Part shown: positions 8,952 to 18,415 of the stretch, one piece after another
How the letters are laid out: each line of letters opens with the position of its first letter
Position numbering within the stretch: position 1 is the first letter of the stretch
Source of the DNA: Caulobacter segnis
GTDB taxonomy: Bacteria > Pseudomonadota > Alphaproteobacteria > Caulobacterales > Caulobacteraceae
DNA: 64,000 bases
Assembly: GCF_019931575.1 (NCBI RefSeq)
Contig: NZ_CP082923.1
Span: forward strand, 3,100,001-3,164,000
Reading direction: 5' to 3'
Made by a program: the position numbers and the translations under genes
Notes under the pieces: model-generated
The model's database searches: none
Seen by the model: the letters and a program-made list of their open reading frames with translations, nothing else
Told to the model about the DNA's origin: nothing

Positions 8952-9149
8952 TCAGACCGACAGGTCGACCAGCAGGCCCGTTCCGGCGGCCGGGGCGGCG
9001 CGCACGGCCTCCTTCAGCCGATCGGCGACTTCCGCGCGTTCGGCGTTCGAGACTACGGGCTTGATTTCCCGGATCGGCGAGACATAGGCCTCGGTGGCGA
9101 TCCGGTTGACGGTCAGATCCATCGGCGTCCGGTCACAAAATGACGCCAT
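8952..9149 (-). CDS. Hypothetical 65-residue protein
   Basis: A small leftward ORF ending in GTGLLVDLSV. The composition (Val/Ala/Glu-rich with an amphipathic stretch around residues 35-52) looks protein-like and the frame follows the local GC3 bias. The ATG at 9149 has only a weak GAGAG upstream; an internal ATG at 9122 (MDLTVNRI) is an equally plausible start. It diverges from topA and is separated by 100 bp from the TonB-like gene. No family recognised. Confidence 0.55.
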   Translation of the reverse strand: MASFCDRTPMDLTVNRIATEAYVSPIREIKPVVSNAERAEVADRLKEAVRAAPAAGTGLLVDLSV

Positions 9150-9283
9150 GATGCTCTCACAACGATCTTAACGAGCGGCTAAGCGCGGCCGTTTCACAGG
9201 GCCTGCGTTGACAGACCCCTAGTGAAGCCCCCACTTTCCGGCGCTCGCCTCCAGGGCGATCCGCTTTCCAGCCCAGAGTCAGA

Positions 9284-11983
9284 ATGAACGTCGTCGTCGT
9301 CGAGAGCCCGGCCAAGGCCAAGACCATCAACAAGTACCTCGGGTCCGACTACACGGTTCTCGCCTCGTACGGCCATATCCGCGACCTGCCCTCCAAGGAT
9401 GGCTCGGTCGAACCGGACAACGACTTCGCCATGAGCTGGGAGGTCGACGCCAAGGCTTCCAAGCGCGTCAGCGACATCGTCGACGCCATGAAGAAGGCCG
9501 ATCGCCTGATTCTGGCCACCGACCCGGATCGCGAAGGGGAAGCGATCAGCTGGCACGTGCTCGAGGTGCTGAACAAGAAGAAGGCGCTGAAGGACAAGTC
9601 GGTCCAGCGCGTCACCTTCAACGCCATCACCAAGACGTCCGTGCTGGAGGCCATGGCCAATCCGCGCGACGTCGACATGGAGTTGGTCGAGGCCTATCTC
9701 GCCCGCCGCGCCCTGGACTACCTGGTCGGCTTCACCCTCTCGCCGGTGCTGTGGCGCAAGCTGCCGGGCAGCCGCTCGGCCGGCCGCGTGCAGTCGGTCT
9801 GCCTGCGCCTGATCGTCGACCGCGAGATCGAGATCGAGCGCTTCAAGACCCAGGAATACTGGACCGTCGACGCCGACGTCTCGGCCGGCGCCGACCCGTT
9901 CCAGGCCCGCCTGGTCAAGCACGAGGGCAAGAAGCTCACCAAGTTCGACCTCGGTAACGAGACCTCGGCCCTGGCCGCCAAGGCCGCCGTCACCAACGCC
10001 GTATTCAAGGTCGCCGCCGTCGAGAAGAAGCCCGGCAAGCGCTCGCCCGCCCCGCCCTTCACCACCTCGACCCTGCAGCAGGAAGCCGCGCGCAAGCTGG
10101 GCTTCTCGGCCCAGCGCACCATGCAGGCCGCCCAGAAGCTGTACGAAGGCATCGACATCGGCGGCGAGACCGTGGGTCTCATCACCTACATGCGGACCGA
10201 CGGCGTGTCGGTCGAGCCCGAAGGCATCGCCGAGGCGCGCAGCGTGATCGGCAATGTCTATGGCGCACCTTACGTCCCCGAGACGCCGCGCTACTACAAG
10301 GCCAAGGCCAAGAACGCCCAGGAGGCCCACGAAGCCATCCGGCCGACCAGCCTGAACCGCAACCCGGGCTCGCTGCGCCTGGAGTCGGATCTGGGCCGTC
10401 TGTACGAGCTGATCTGGAAGCGGATGATCGCCTCCCAGATGGAAAGCGCCCGCATCGAGCGCACCACGGTCGACCTGGAGAGCGCCGACGGCCAGACCGG
10501 CCTGCGCGCCACGGGCCAGGTCGTGCTCTTCCCCGGCTATCTGGCCGTCTATGAAGAAGGCCGCGACGACGAGGAAGGCGAGGACAGCGCCCGCCTGCCC
10601 GTGATCGAGGAAGGGGCCGCGGCCAAGGTCATCGAGGCCCGCGCCGACCAGCACTTCACCGAACCGCCGCCGCGCTATTCGGAAGCCAGCCTGGTCAAGA
10701 AGATGGAAGAGCTGGGGATCGGCCGCCCGTCGACCTACGCCTCGGTCCTGACCGTGCTGCGCGACCGCGAATACGTGAAGATGGACAAGCAGCGCTTCGT
10801 CCCCGAGGACAAGGGCCGCCTGGTCACCGCGTTCCTGGAGCAGTTCTTCAAGCGCTACGTCGAGTACGACTTCACCGCCGCGCTCGAAGAGCAGCTGGAC
10901 CTGGTGTCGGACGGCAAGCTGGACTGGAAGCAGTTCCTTCGCGACTTCTGGAAGGACTTCCACGCCGCCGTCGGCGAGATCGCCGAGTTGCGCACCACCA
11001 ACGTCCTGGACGCGCTGAACGAGGCCCTGGGCCCGCACATCTTCCCGGACAAGGGCGACGGTTCGGACCCGCGCCTGTGCCCGACCTGCCATAGCGGCCA
11101 GCTGTCGCTGAAGACCGGCAAGTTCGGGGCCTTCATCGGCTGCTCGAACTATCCGGAATGCCGCTACACCCGCCAACTGGGCGTGTCGGAAGGCGACGGC
11201 GAGGCCGAGAGCGCCGACAAGGAACTGGGGATCAATCCCGCCAGCGGCAGCGCCGTGTGGCTGAAGAACGGCCGCTTCGGCCCCTATGTCGAGGAGCTGG
11301 CGGCCGAGGGCAGCGGCGACAAGCCCAAGCGCTCGTCCCTGCCCAAGGGCTGGATCGCCTCGGCCATGGACCTGGAGAAGGCCCTGCGCCTGCTGTCGCT
11401 GCCGCGCGAGGTGGGCAAGCACCCGGACGACGGCAAGGTCATCACCGCGGGCCTGGGGCGCTTCGGGCCGTTCGTGCTGCACGACGGCACCTACGCCAAC
11501 CTGGAGAACCCCGACGAGGTGTTCGACGTCGGCCTGAACCGCGCCGTCGCCATCCTGGCCGACAAGCGGGCCGGCAGCGGGCGTCCGCAGCGCGGCGCCG
11601 CGACGGCCCTGGCCGAACTGGGCAATCACCCCGAGGACGGCAAGCCGGTGCGCGTGCTGTCGGGGCGCTTTGGCCCCTACATCAAGCACGGCGACACCAA
11701 CGCCAACGTGCCCAAGGGCAAGGATCCAGCGGCCCTGACCATCGAGGAGGCCGTGGCCCTGCTGGCCGAGCGCGCCGCCAAGGGCGGCGGCAAGAAGCCC
11801 GCGAAGAAGGCGGCCGCGCCGAAGAAGGCCGCCAAGGCGGAAGGCGACGCGCCGGCCAAGAAGACGGCCGCGAAGAAGCCCGCCGCCAAGAAGCCGGCGG
11901 CGAAGAAGGCCGCGCCCAAGAGCAAGGCCGGGGCCGCCGCGTCCTCGGACGACGGCGCCGCGCCGTGGGACGACGACGCCTGA
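9284..11983 (+). CDS. topA: DNA topoisomerase I
   Basis: This type IA topoisomerase relaxes negative supercoils. The 899-residue protein starts with the TOPRIM domain (VVVESPAKAKTINKYLG; the DPDREGE acidic motif near residue 82), has the catalytic tyrosine in GLITYMRTDG (about Tyr302), one clear C-terminal zinc finger CPTC-C-C (about 598-625), further glycine-rich repeats, and an Ala/Lys-rich tail (about 830-885) with repeated PAKK units before an acidic end. Such a basic tail is typical of alphaproteobacterial TopA and probably aids DNA binding. Confidence 0.97.
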   Translation: MNVVVVESPAKAKTINKYLGSDYTVLASYGHIRDLPSKDGSVEPDNDFAMSWEVDAKASKRVSDIVDAMKKADRLILATDPDREGEAISWHVLEVLNKKKALKDKSVQRVTFNAITKTSVLEAMANPRDVDMELVEAYLARRALDYLVGFTLSPVLWRKLPGSRSAGRVQSVCLRLIVDREIEIERFKTQEYWTVDADVSAGADPFQARLVKHEGKKLTKFDLGNETSALAAKAAVTNAVFKVAAVEKKPGKRSPAPPFTTSTLQQEAARKLGFSAQRTMQAAQKLYEGIDIGGETVGLITYMRTDGVSVEPEGIAEARSVIGNVYGAPYVPETPRYYKAKAKNAQEAHEAIRPTSLNRNPGSLRLESDLGRLYELIWKRMIASQMESARIERTTVDLESADGQTGLRATGQVVLFPGYLAVYEEGRDDEEGEDSARLPVIEEGAAAKVIEARADQHFTEPPPRYSEASLVKKMEELGIGRPSTYASVLTVLRDREYVKMDKQRFVPEDKGRLVTAFLEQFFKRYVEYDFTAALEEQLDLVSDGKLDWKQFLRDFWKDFHAAVGEIAELRTTNVLDALNEALGPHIFPDKGDGSDPRLCPTCHSGQLSLKTGKFGAFIGCSNYPECRYTRQLGVSEGDGEAESADKELGINPASGSAVWLKNGRFGPYVEELAAEGSGDKPKRSSLPKGWIASAMDLEKALRLLSLPREVGKHPDDGKVITAGLGRFGPFVLHDGTYANLENPDEVFDVGLNRAVAILADKRAGSGRPQRGAATALAELGNHPEDGKPVRVLSGRFGPYIKHGDTNANVPKGKDPAALTIEEAVALLAERAAKGGGKKPAKKAAAPKKAAKAEGDAPAKKTAAKKPAAKKPAAKKAAPKSKAGAAASSDDGAAPWDDDA

Positions 11984-12021
11984 ATCTGTTCAGGCGCCAG
12001 GGAGAAGAGTAGAGTTCGACC

Positions 12022-12393
12022 ATGACGACGCTGGAACGTCCTCTGCCCCTGCATGTCGTGGTGTCCGCGCTAGTGCTGTGCTGCGTGGCCGGTTTCGCCA
12101 TGGGCCTGACCAACGCCATGAAGATCGACCACGGCGGCGGCGAGGTCTCCAAGCAGCCGCTGGCCGAGGTCTCGGGGGTGCCGGTCAAGGACGCCGCCCC
12201 CGCCCTCGCCTACGAGCCGCCGCCGGTCGAGGCCCCCAAGCCCAAGGCCGTCGAGGTCGAGACCGTCGAGCGGGAAGCCCCGGCCCCGGTCATCGAGGCC
12301 CCACCCGCGACGCCGGCCCCAGCCGCCGCCGCGCCTGCCGCGCCCAAGCCGGCCGACCCGCCGCCGCCCCGGTCGATCGAGGATTTGTACTGA
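12022..12393 (+). CDS. Single-pass membrane protein with proline-rich tail, unknown function
   Basis: The 123-residue product has one hydrophobic segment (about 10-30) and then a long Pro/Ala/Glu/Lys-rich low-complexity region to residue 115, ending in a short conserved-looking RSIEDLY. It lies 38 bp after topA and 68 bp before rnr in the same direction. A hairpin follows its stop. The shape suggests an inner-membrane anchor with a periplasmic extended arm; no domain is recognised. Confidence 0.65.
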   Translation: MTTLERPLPLHVVVSALVLCCVAGFAMGLTNAMKIDHGGGEVSKQPLAEVSGVPVKDAAPALAYEPPPVEAPKPKAVEVETVEREAPAPVIEAPPATPAPAAAAPAAPKPADPPPPRSIEDLY

Positions 12394-12396
12394 TCC

Positions 12397-12418
12397 CTCT
12401 CCCCCAAGGGGGAGGAGA
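12397..12418 (+). terminator. GC hairpin after the proline-rich gene
   Basis: CCCCC and GGGGG runs around an AA loop, extended by CTCT/GGAG pairing, are followed by TTTCTC. The sequence resembles the dispersed CT/GA-rich palindromes seen elsewhere in this window (14765, 17009), so it may be a repeat used as a weak terminator between the small gene and rnr. Confidence 0.45.
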
Positions 12419-12461
12419 GTTTCTCTTGGCCATCCGCCCCTGAAGCGCGGTAAGGCAGGAC

Positions 12462-14759
12462 ATGGCCAAACCTCGCCCGCCGCACGGCTCCAAGACCAAG
12501 ACCTTCAAGCCCAAGCCCGCCGCCGGCCTGCCCGACCGCGAGACGCTGCTGGCGTTCCTGCGCGACGCCGGCGAAACCGGCAAGGCCGACATCGCCCGTC
12601 ACTTCGGCCTGAAGGGCGGCGATCGCCGGGCCCTGCGCGAGATGATCCGCGAGCTGGAAGCCCAGGGCGCCCTGGCCAAGCGCGGCCGGAAAGGCTTCGC
12701 CGAGGCCGGCTCGCTGCCGCCGGTCGGTGTGGCCGACGTGGTCGAGCGCGATGGCGACGGCGAGCTCTATGTCAAGCTGACCAAGTCGGACGACGACGTG
12801 TCCAACGTCCGCCTGGCGCCCGGCAAGGGCGAGGCCGCGGCCGGCGCGCCGGGCCTGGGCGACCGCCTGCTGGTCCGCTTCGAACGGCTGGAGACCGGCG
12901 AGTTCGAGGCCAAGCTGATCAAGAAGCTGGGCCAGAGCGCCCACAAGGTGCTGGGCGTCATCCGCAAGCACCGCAAGGAGATCCGCGTCGAGCCGGTCGA
13001 CCGCAAGTCCAAGGACGTCCTGGTCCTCGACCCCAGCGTCGCCCACGACCTGAAGGAGGGCGACCTGGTGCTGGCGCAGGTCGGCACGCATGGCGGCCGT
13101 TACGGTCCCAAGCCCGGCAAGGTGCTGGAGGTGGTCGGGAGCGAGAACGATCCCCGCGCGGCCTCGCTGATCGCCATCCACAGCCACGGCATCCCGACCG
13201 GCTTCTCCGAAGAGGCCGAGCGCGAGGCCAAGGCCGCCGTCGAGCCGACCCTGGCCGGGCGCGAGGACCTGCGCAAGCTGCCGTTCGTGACCATCGACCC
13301 GGTGGACGCCCGCGACCACGACGACGCCGTCTACGCCCATCCAGACGAGGACGAGACCAATAAGGGCGGCTGGGTGGTCTGGGTGGCCATCGCCGACGTC
13401 GCGGCCTATGTGCGCCCCGGCTCGGCCCTGGACCGCGACGCCCGCGAGAAGGGCAACAGCGTCTACTTCCCCGACCGGGTCGAGCCGATGCTGCCCGAGA
13501 CCCTGTCGAACGGCCTGTGCTCGCTGCGCGAGAACGAGAACCGCGCCACGCTGGCCGTGCGGATGGTGTTCGACAAGTCGGGCCGCAAGAAGGGCCACAA
13601 GTTCGTGCGCGGCCTGATGCGCTCGGCCGCCAAGCTCAGCTACGAGCAGGCCCAGTCGGCGATCGACGGCCAGCCGGACGACAAGAGCGGCCCACTGCTG
13701 GAGCCGATCCTGCAACCCCTGTGGGAAGCCTATCGGACGATGAAGATCGGCCGAGACGCCCGCTCGCCCCTGGCGATCGAGAGCGACGAGCGCCGGATCA
13801 TCATCCGCGAGGGCGAGATCACCTCGATCACCAAGCGCGCCAGCCTGGAAGCCCACAAGCTGATCGAGGAGATGATGGTGCAGGCCAATGTCTGCGCCGC
13901 CGAGAGCCTGGAGGCCAAGCGCTCGCCCCTGATCTACCGGGTGCACGACACGCCCAGCCTGGAGAAGGTGCAGAACCTCGCCGACTTCCTTCAGACCCTG
14001 GAGATCCGCTGGAACAAGGGCGAGGCCCCGCAGACCTCGCGGTTCAACAAGCTCTTGGAAGAGACCCGCGAGAGCCCGAACGCGGCGATCATCAACGAGG
14101 TGGTCCTACGCACCCAGATGCAGGCCCACTACAGCAGCGAGAATATCGGCCACTTCGGCCTGAACCTGGCCAAGTACGCCCACTTCACCAGCCCGATCCG
14201 CCGCTATGCCGACCTGATCGTCCATCGGGGCCTGATCCGGGCCCTGGGGCTGGGCGACGATGGCCTCACCGACCAGGACATCGCCCAGATCAAGGACACG
14301 GCCGAGGTCATCACCCACGCCGAGCGCCGGGCCATGGCCGCCGAGCGCGACGCCACCGACCGCTACATCGCCGCCTTCCTGGCCGACCGGGTCGGCGCGA
14401 CCTTCGAGGGCCGGATCACCGGCGTCACCCGCTTTGGCCTGTTCATCAAGCTGACGGATACGGGCGCCGACGGCCTGGTGCCGGTCTCGACCCTGGGCCA
14501 GGAGTTCTTCGTCCACGACGACAAGATGCACGCCCTGGTCGGCGAGCGGACCGGCAAGCGCTGGCCGCTGGGCCTGGGCGTCGAGGTCAAGCTGGTCGAG
14601 GCCACGCCGGTCACGGGCGGCCTGTTGTTCGAGATGCTCAGCGACCCGCTGCCGCCCGACCCGAAGATGCCGCGGCCCAGGCTGGGCGCGCGGCGGCAGG
14701 CGGCGGTGAAGCCGCGCGGCGGGCTACCCAAGGGCGTGCGGCGCGGCAAGCGGCGTTGA
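12462..14759 (+). CDS. rnr: Ribonuclease R
   Basis: RNase R is a processive 3'-5' exoribonuclease that can unwind structured RNA and takes part in rRNA quality control and tmRNA-mediated decay. The 765-residue protein has an N-terminal helix-turn-helix-like region (about 22-70), cold-shock-type domains, the RNB catalytic domain with the acidic cluster in DPVDARDHDDAVYA (about 280-293), an S1 RNA-binding domain (about 640-725) and a basic C-terminus (RRGKRR). The start ATG at 12462 is preceded by AAGGCAGGAC. Confidence 0.95.
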   Translation: MAKPRPPHGSKTKTFKPKPAAGLPDRETLLAFLRDAGETGKADIARHFGLKGGDRRALREMIRELEAQGALAKRGRKGFAEAGSLPPVGVADVVERDGDGELYVKLTKSDDDVSNVRLAPGKGEAAAGAPGLGDRLLVRFERLETGEFEAKLIKKLGQSAHKVLGVIRKHRKEIRVEPVDRKSKDVLVLDPSVAHDLKEGDLVLAQVGTHGGRYGPKPGKVLEVVGSENDPRAASLIAIHSHGIPTGFSEEAEREAKAAVEPTLAGREDLRKLPFVTIDPVDARDHDDAVYAHPDEDETNKGGWVVWVAIADVAAYVRPGSALDRDAREKGNSVYFPDRVEPMLPETLSNGLCSLRENENRATLAVRMVFDKSGRKKGHKFVRGLMRSAAKLSYEQAQSAIDGQPDDKSGPLLEPILQPLWEAYRTMKIGRDARSPLAIESDERRIIIREGEITSITKRASLEAHKLIEEMMVQANVCAAESLEAKRSPLIYRVHDTPSLEKVQNLADFLQTLEIRWNKGEAPQTSRFNKLLEETRESPNAAIINEVVLRTQMQAHYSSENIGHFGLNLAKYAHFTSPIRRYADLIVHRGLIRALGLGDDGLTDQDIAQIKDTAEVITHAERRAMAAERDATDRYIAAFLADRVGATFEGRITGVTRFGLFIKLTDTGADGLVPVSTLGQEFFVHDDKMHALVGERTGKRWPLGLGVEVKLVEATPVTGGLLFEMLSDPLPPDPKMPRPRLGARRQAAVKPRGGLPKGVRRGKRR

Positions 14760-14764
14760 CGCGC

Positions 14765-14790
14765 AATCCTCCCCCGCTAGGGGGAGGATT
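14765..14790. terminator. Perfect 11-bp palindrome, bidirectional terminator between convergent genes
   Basis: Stem 14765-14775 with 14780-14790 around the loop GCTA; flanking AA and TT let it act on both strands. It follows the rnr stop by 5 bp and overlaps the last four codons and stop of the convergent CE2 esterase gene. A 26-bp version differing at one base lies at 17009-17034, also between convergent genes. Confidence 0.75.
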
Positions 14791-15808
14791 TGATCGCCGC
14801 CTCGAGTTTGTCCGCCATCATCTTCTGATCCGCCACGGACGGGTGCCAGTGGCACGCGCCGCGGTCCATGTCGGTGATCCGCACCGCCGTCGCGCCCGTG
14901 CGGCTCGCCACCTCGGCCACGTCGTCGGCGAAGGTGTCGCCGGCGATCAGGAACACCCGCGCGCCCGGCCGGCCGGCCTTCAGGCCCTGGACGAAGGCCA
15001 CGTAGGTTTCGCGGTAGTCCTTGCGCAGCGCCGCCTCGTCGGCCCAGGCCTCGCCCGGATGCAGCGGCGTCGAGAAGTCGTTCGTGCCTAGGCCCACGAC
15101 CACCACGTCGGGCTTCCACGGGTCGTTCGCCGCCACGCGCGGCTCGGCCTGGCCCGGGATCAGGCGCGGGAACAGCGCCGGCAGCGGTTCGCCGGCCGCC
15201 ACGCCGTTGTAGTTGCGCACCACGCCCCGGCCCGAGAAGGCCTCGATGCGGTAGTCGGCGTCGAGCCGCCCCGCCAGGATCGGCCCGAAGGCCAGGCTGG
15301 TGTCGGTCAGGTCGTGGACCTGGCTCTCGGTGCAGTCGCGACTGGCCGAGCGGACGCCGTAGCCGACCGTATGGGAGTCGCCGATGAACTCGATGCGGCG
15401 CGAGCGGGCCGGCGCCGGCAGCGCCCTGCCCTGCGCTCCCACGAAGAAGCCCTCGAACCGCGCCGAACCGGTCTGGCTCTCGGTCAGCTTGTCCAGCCGC
15501 ACGACGTGCTCGCCCGGGCCCAGGGCGTCGAGCTTCAGCCGCGTCTCGCCGGCCTTCGTCAGCTCGGCCTTGCGCACGCCGTCGACGCTGACCGCCAGGT
15601 GCTCGGCGCCCGTGTTCACCGCGACCTCGATCGACGGCCCGGAGAACCGCCCCTCGAAATAGACCCCCGGCCAGCCGAAGTCGTACGCCCCGGCCTGCCC
15701 TCCTTTTGGCGCCGGCGCGACGCGGCCGCCGATGTTCAGCGGCAAGGCGGTCTGGCTCCAGGCGGGCGTGGATACGGCGAGAGCGGCGGCGAGGAGCAGG
15801 TGGCGCAT
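14777..15808 (-). CDS. Secreted SGNH esterase, carbohydrate esterase family 2-like
   Basis: The 343-residue protein has a signal peptide (1-18, cut after AWS), an N-terminal beta-rich domain (about 20-135) and a C-terminal SGNH hydrolase domain. The catalytic serine lies in FIGDSHTVGYG (Ser145), the oxyanion glycine/asparagine in VGLGTNDF (241-244) and the catalytic histidine in CHWHPSVADQ (His322). A jelly-roll followed by SGNH and a C-x-WHP ending is the CE2 layout, whose members deacetylate xylan and other plant polysaccharides. The internal ATG at 15808 is chosen because it opens the signal peptide. Divergent from the next gene by 55 bp. Confidence 0.85.
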   Translation of the reverse strand: MRHLLLAAALAVSTPAWSQTALPLNIGGRVAPAPKGGQAGAYDFGWPGVYFEGRFSGPSIEVAVNTGAEHLAVSVDGVRKAELTKAGETRLKLDALGPGEHVVRLDKLTESQTGSARFEGFFVGAQGRALPAPARSRRIEFIGDSHTVGYGVRSASRDCTESQVHDLTDTSLAFGPILAGRLDADYRIEAFSGRGVVRNYNGVAAGEPLPALFPRLIPGQAEPRVAANDPWKPDVVVVGLGTNDFSTPLHPGEAWADEAALRKDYRETYVAFVQGLKAGRPGARVFLIAGDTFADDVAEVASRTGATAVRITDMDRGACHWHPSVADQKMMADKLEAAIKSSP

Positions 15809-15863
15809 GCTCTTCTTCTCAAGCGGGATGCGAGTCTCGTCAAACCCCGCTAAGCAGGCGGCC

Positions 15864-17006
15864 ATGCGCGCCGAGATCGAACCCTTCCACGCCATCGCCA
15901 TCAGCCGCCTGGCCCACCAGCTGAAGATGGAGGGTCGCTCGATCATCCACATGGAGTTCGGCCAGCCCTCGACGGGGGCGCCCAGCAAGGCGATCGCCAA
16001 GGCCCACCAGATCCTCGACGCCGAGGCCATGGGCTACTGGGAAAGCCCGCTGCTGCGTCAGCGCATCGCCGAGCGCTACCAGACCCTGTACGGCGTCACG
16101 GTCGAGCCCGAGCGGATCGTGCTGACCTGCGGGGCCTCGCCAGCGCTCGTCTTGGCGCTCTCCAGCGTGTTCACGCCCGGCGATCGCATCGCCCTGGCCC
16201 GCCCCGGCTACGTCGCCTACCGCAACAGCCTGAAGGCCCTGCACCTGGAGCCCGTCGAGATCGCCTGCGGGCCGGAAGACCGCTTCCAGCTGACGGCGAA
16301 GCACCTGGCCGAGCTGGAGCCCGCCCCGGCCGGCGTCATCGTCGCCAGCCCGGCCAACCCGACCGGCACGATCATCGCGCCCGAGGAGCTGGAAGCCATC
16401 GCCAAGGTCTGCCGCGCGCGCGGCATCCGCATCATCAGCGACGAGATCTATCACGGCCTGTCCTACACCGGCCGCACGCCCTCGATGCTGGAGTTCGCGC
16501 CCGACGCCCTGATCGTCAACAGCTTCAGCAAGTACTTCAGCATGGCCGGCTGGCGGCTGGGCTGGCTGCTGACGCCCAAGGGCGAGGACCTGGACCGGGC
16601 GCGGGCCTATGTCGGCAACCTGTTCCTGACCGCGCCGTCGCTGAGCCAGCACGCCGGCCTGGCGGCCATGGACTGCATCGACGAGCTGGAAGCCCATATC
16701 GACGTCTATCGCAGAAATCGCCAGCTGATGCTGGACGCCCTGCCGGCCCTGGGCCTCAAGCAGATCGCCCCGCCGGACGGCGCCTTCTACATCTGGGCCA
16801 ACATCGGCCACCTGACCGACGACTCGCTGAGCTTCTGCCAGCAGTTGTTGAAGGACACGGGCGTGGCGACGGCGCCGGGGGTGGATTTCGATCCCGTCGA
16901 GGGCAACCACTTCATCCGCTTCAGCTTCGCGGTGTCCACGGCCGAGGTCGAGGAGGCCCTGCGGCGGATCACGCCGTGGTTCGAGGCGCGGGCGGCGGCT
17001 GCCTAG
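15864..17006 (+). CDS. Class I/II pyridoxal-phosphate aminotransferase
   Basis: The 380-residue protein is a fold-type I aminotransferase of aspartate-aminotransferase type. Visible are SPANPTGTI (about 160-168), the DEIYHGLSY cofactor-contact segment (about 194-202) and the PLP lysine in NSFSKYFSMAGWRLGW (Lys223). The C-terminal FIRFSFA carries the substrate carboxylate-binding arginine. ATG 15864 matches the usual family N-terminus; longer frames run into the divergent esterase. Substrate cannot be named from sequence. A palindromic terminator follows. Confidence 0.88.
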   Translation: MRAEIEPFHAIAISRLAHQLKMEGRSIIHMEFGQPSTGAPSKAIAKAHQILDAEAMGYWESPLLRQRIAERYQTLYGVTVEPERIVLTCGASPALVLALSSVFTPGDRIALARPGYVAYRNSLKALHLEPVEIACGPEDRFQLTAKHLAELEPAPAGVIVASPANPTGTIIAPEELEAIAKVCRARGIRIISDEIYHGLSYTGRTPSMLEFAPDALIVNSFSKYFSMAGWRLGWLLTPKGEDLDRARAYVGNLFLTAPSLSQHAGLAAMDCIDELEAHIDVYRRNRQLMLDALPALGLKQIAPPDGAFYIWANIGHLTDDSLSFCQQLLKDTGVATAPGVDFDPVEGNHFIRFSFAVSTAEVEEALRRITPWFEARAAAA

Positions 17007-17008
17007 AA

Positions 17009-17034
17009 ATCCTCCCCCGCTAGCGGGAGGATTC
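17009..17034. terminator. 26-bp palindrome between convergent genes (second copy of the 14765 element)
   Basis: An 8-9 bp stem is formed by AATCCTCC at the left end and GGAGGATT at the right end. It differs from the 14765-14790 copy at one base in 26. It sits 2 bp after the aminotransferase stop and 7 bp from the stop of the convergent amidohydrolase, so it can terminate both transcripts. Confidence 0.7.
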
Positions 17035-17041
17035 GGAGCCC

Positions 17042-18340
17042 CTATTTCCGCTCCAGATAATCCAGCGCCATGAACACCTCGGCCTTGACGCCGGTCTCCA
17101 GCACCGCCTCGTCGACGTCGAAGAATGGCGAGTGGTTGGCCGGGGCTGTCGCGGCCGGGACGTCGGCCTTGCGGCCGCCCAGCTGGACGAACACCGACGG
17201 GACCTTCTCGGCGTAGAGCGAGAAGTCCTCGGCCCCAGTGACCAGCGGCGCGTTGTCGTCGACCTTGCCGGGGGAAGCCTTCTCGAGGCTGGCCTTGACC
17301 CACTTGGACAGCGCCGGGTCGTTGTAGGTCACCGGATAGGGCTGACTGAACACCGCCTGCGCCTTGGCGCCGTAGCGGTCGCCGATGGCGGCGACGGCCT
17401 TCTGGACTTTCAGGACCAGGTCGTCGTGGCGGGTGGTGGAGAAGGTCCGCATGGTCCCCTCCATCTTCAGGTCCTCGGGGATGATGTTCTGGCGCATGCC
17501 CATGTTGATCACCGCGATCGTCACCACCGAGGGCGAGGCGCCCACGTCCACCTGGCGGGCGGCGATCTGGTTCATGGCCTGGATGATGTCGGCCGCGACG
17601 CTGGCCATGTCGACCCCGGCCCAAGGCCGCGCCCCGTGGGTCTGCTTGCCCTTCACGGTGATCGTCAGCCGGTCGGACGAGGCGTAGAAGCCCTCGGGCC
17701 GGTAGTTCAAGAGGTGCGCGTCGGCCGGGCCGATATGCAGGCCGAAGACCGCGTCGACCTTGGGATTGTCCAGCGCCCCGTCGCGGATCATCAGCTTGGC
17801 GCCGCCCTCCTCGCCGGCCTGAGGCCCTTCTTCGGCGGGCTGGAACAACAGGACGACCGTACCCTTGATGTCCTTCTTCATGCCAGCCAGCACCGTGGCG
17901 GTCCCCAGCAGCATGGCCACGTGGGTGTCGTGGCCGCAGGCGTGCATGACCGGCACCGTCTTGCCCTCCCAGGTCGCCGTGGCCTTGGAGGCGAACGGCA
18001 GGCCGGTCTTCTCCTCGACCGGCAGCGCGTCCATGTCGGCGCGCAGGGCCACGACCTTGCCGGGCTTGCCGCCCTTGAGGATCCCGACCACGCCGGTCTT
18101 GCCGACGTTCTCACGGACCTCGAAGCCCAGGGCCTTGAGCTCCTTGGCGACCAGGGCCGAGGTGCGGACCTCCTGGTTGCCCAGCTCGGGATGCTCGTGG
18201 ATGTCGCGCCGCCAGGCCACGACCCTGGGCTGGACGGCCTTGGCCGCCGCGGCCACCTGGGCGGCGGTGGGTGCCGCGAAAGCCGGCGCGCCAAACGCCA
18301 GGCCGCCGGCCAGCGCCAGGGTCGAAATCCGTCCGATCAT
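17042..18340 (-). CDS. Secreted M20D family amidohydrolase / metallopeptidase
   Basis: The 432-residue protein starts with a signal peptide (1-22, ending AFAAP) and continues as an aminoacylase/hippurate-hydrolase type enzyme. Metal and catalytic residues are readable: RADMDALP (about 100-107), MHACGHDTH (about 132-140), QPAEEG with the general-base glutamates (about 168-172), GLHIGPA and the C-terminal TGAEDFSLY. The dimerisation-domain histidine in the QTHGARPWAG segment is also present. It probably trims N-acyl amino acids or dipeptides in the periplasm; the exact substrate is unknown. Confidence 0.9.
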   Translation of the reverse strand: MIGRISTLALAGGLAFGAPAFAAPTAAQVAAAAKAVQPRVVAWRRDIHEHPELGNQEVRTSALVAKELKALGFEVRENVGKTGVVGILKGGKPGKVVALRADMDALPVEEKTGLPFASKATATWEGKTVPVMHACGHDTHVAMLLGTATVLAGMKKDIKGTVVLLFQPAEEGPQAGEEGGAKLMIRDGALDNPKVDAVFGLHIGPADAHLLNYRPEGFYASSDRLTITVKGKQTHGARPWAGVDMASVAADIIQAMNQIAARQVDVGASPSVVTIAVINMGMRQNIIPEDLKMEGTMRTFSTTRHDDLVLKVQKAVAAIGDRYGAKAQAVFSQPYPVTYNDPALSKWVKASLEKASPGKVDDNAPLVTGAEDFSLYAEKVPSVFVQLGGRKADVPAATAPANHSPFFDVDEAVLETGVKAEVFMALDYLERK

Positions 18341-18415
18341 CGTGAAAGCCCCTCAAGAATCCACCTGACGTTACGTCGGTCTTTCCAGGCCGCGCAATCG
18401 GTCTAACCTGATCGT

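Noticed and set aside
11760..11960. Short tandem repeat encoding PAKK units in the topA tail
   Set aside because: Low-complexity lysine/alanine-rich tails are common in alphaproteobacterial TopA and do not form a DNA repeat of interest.
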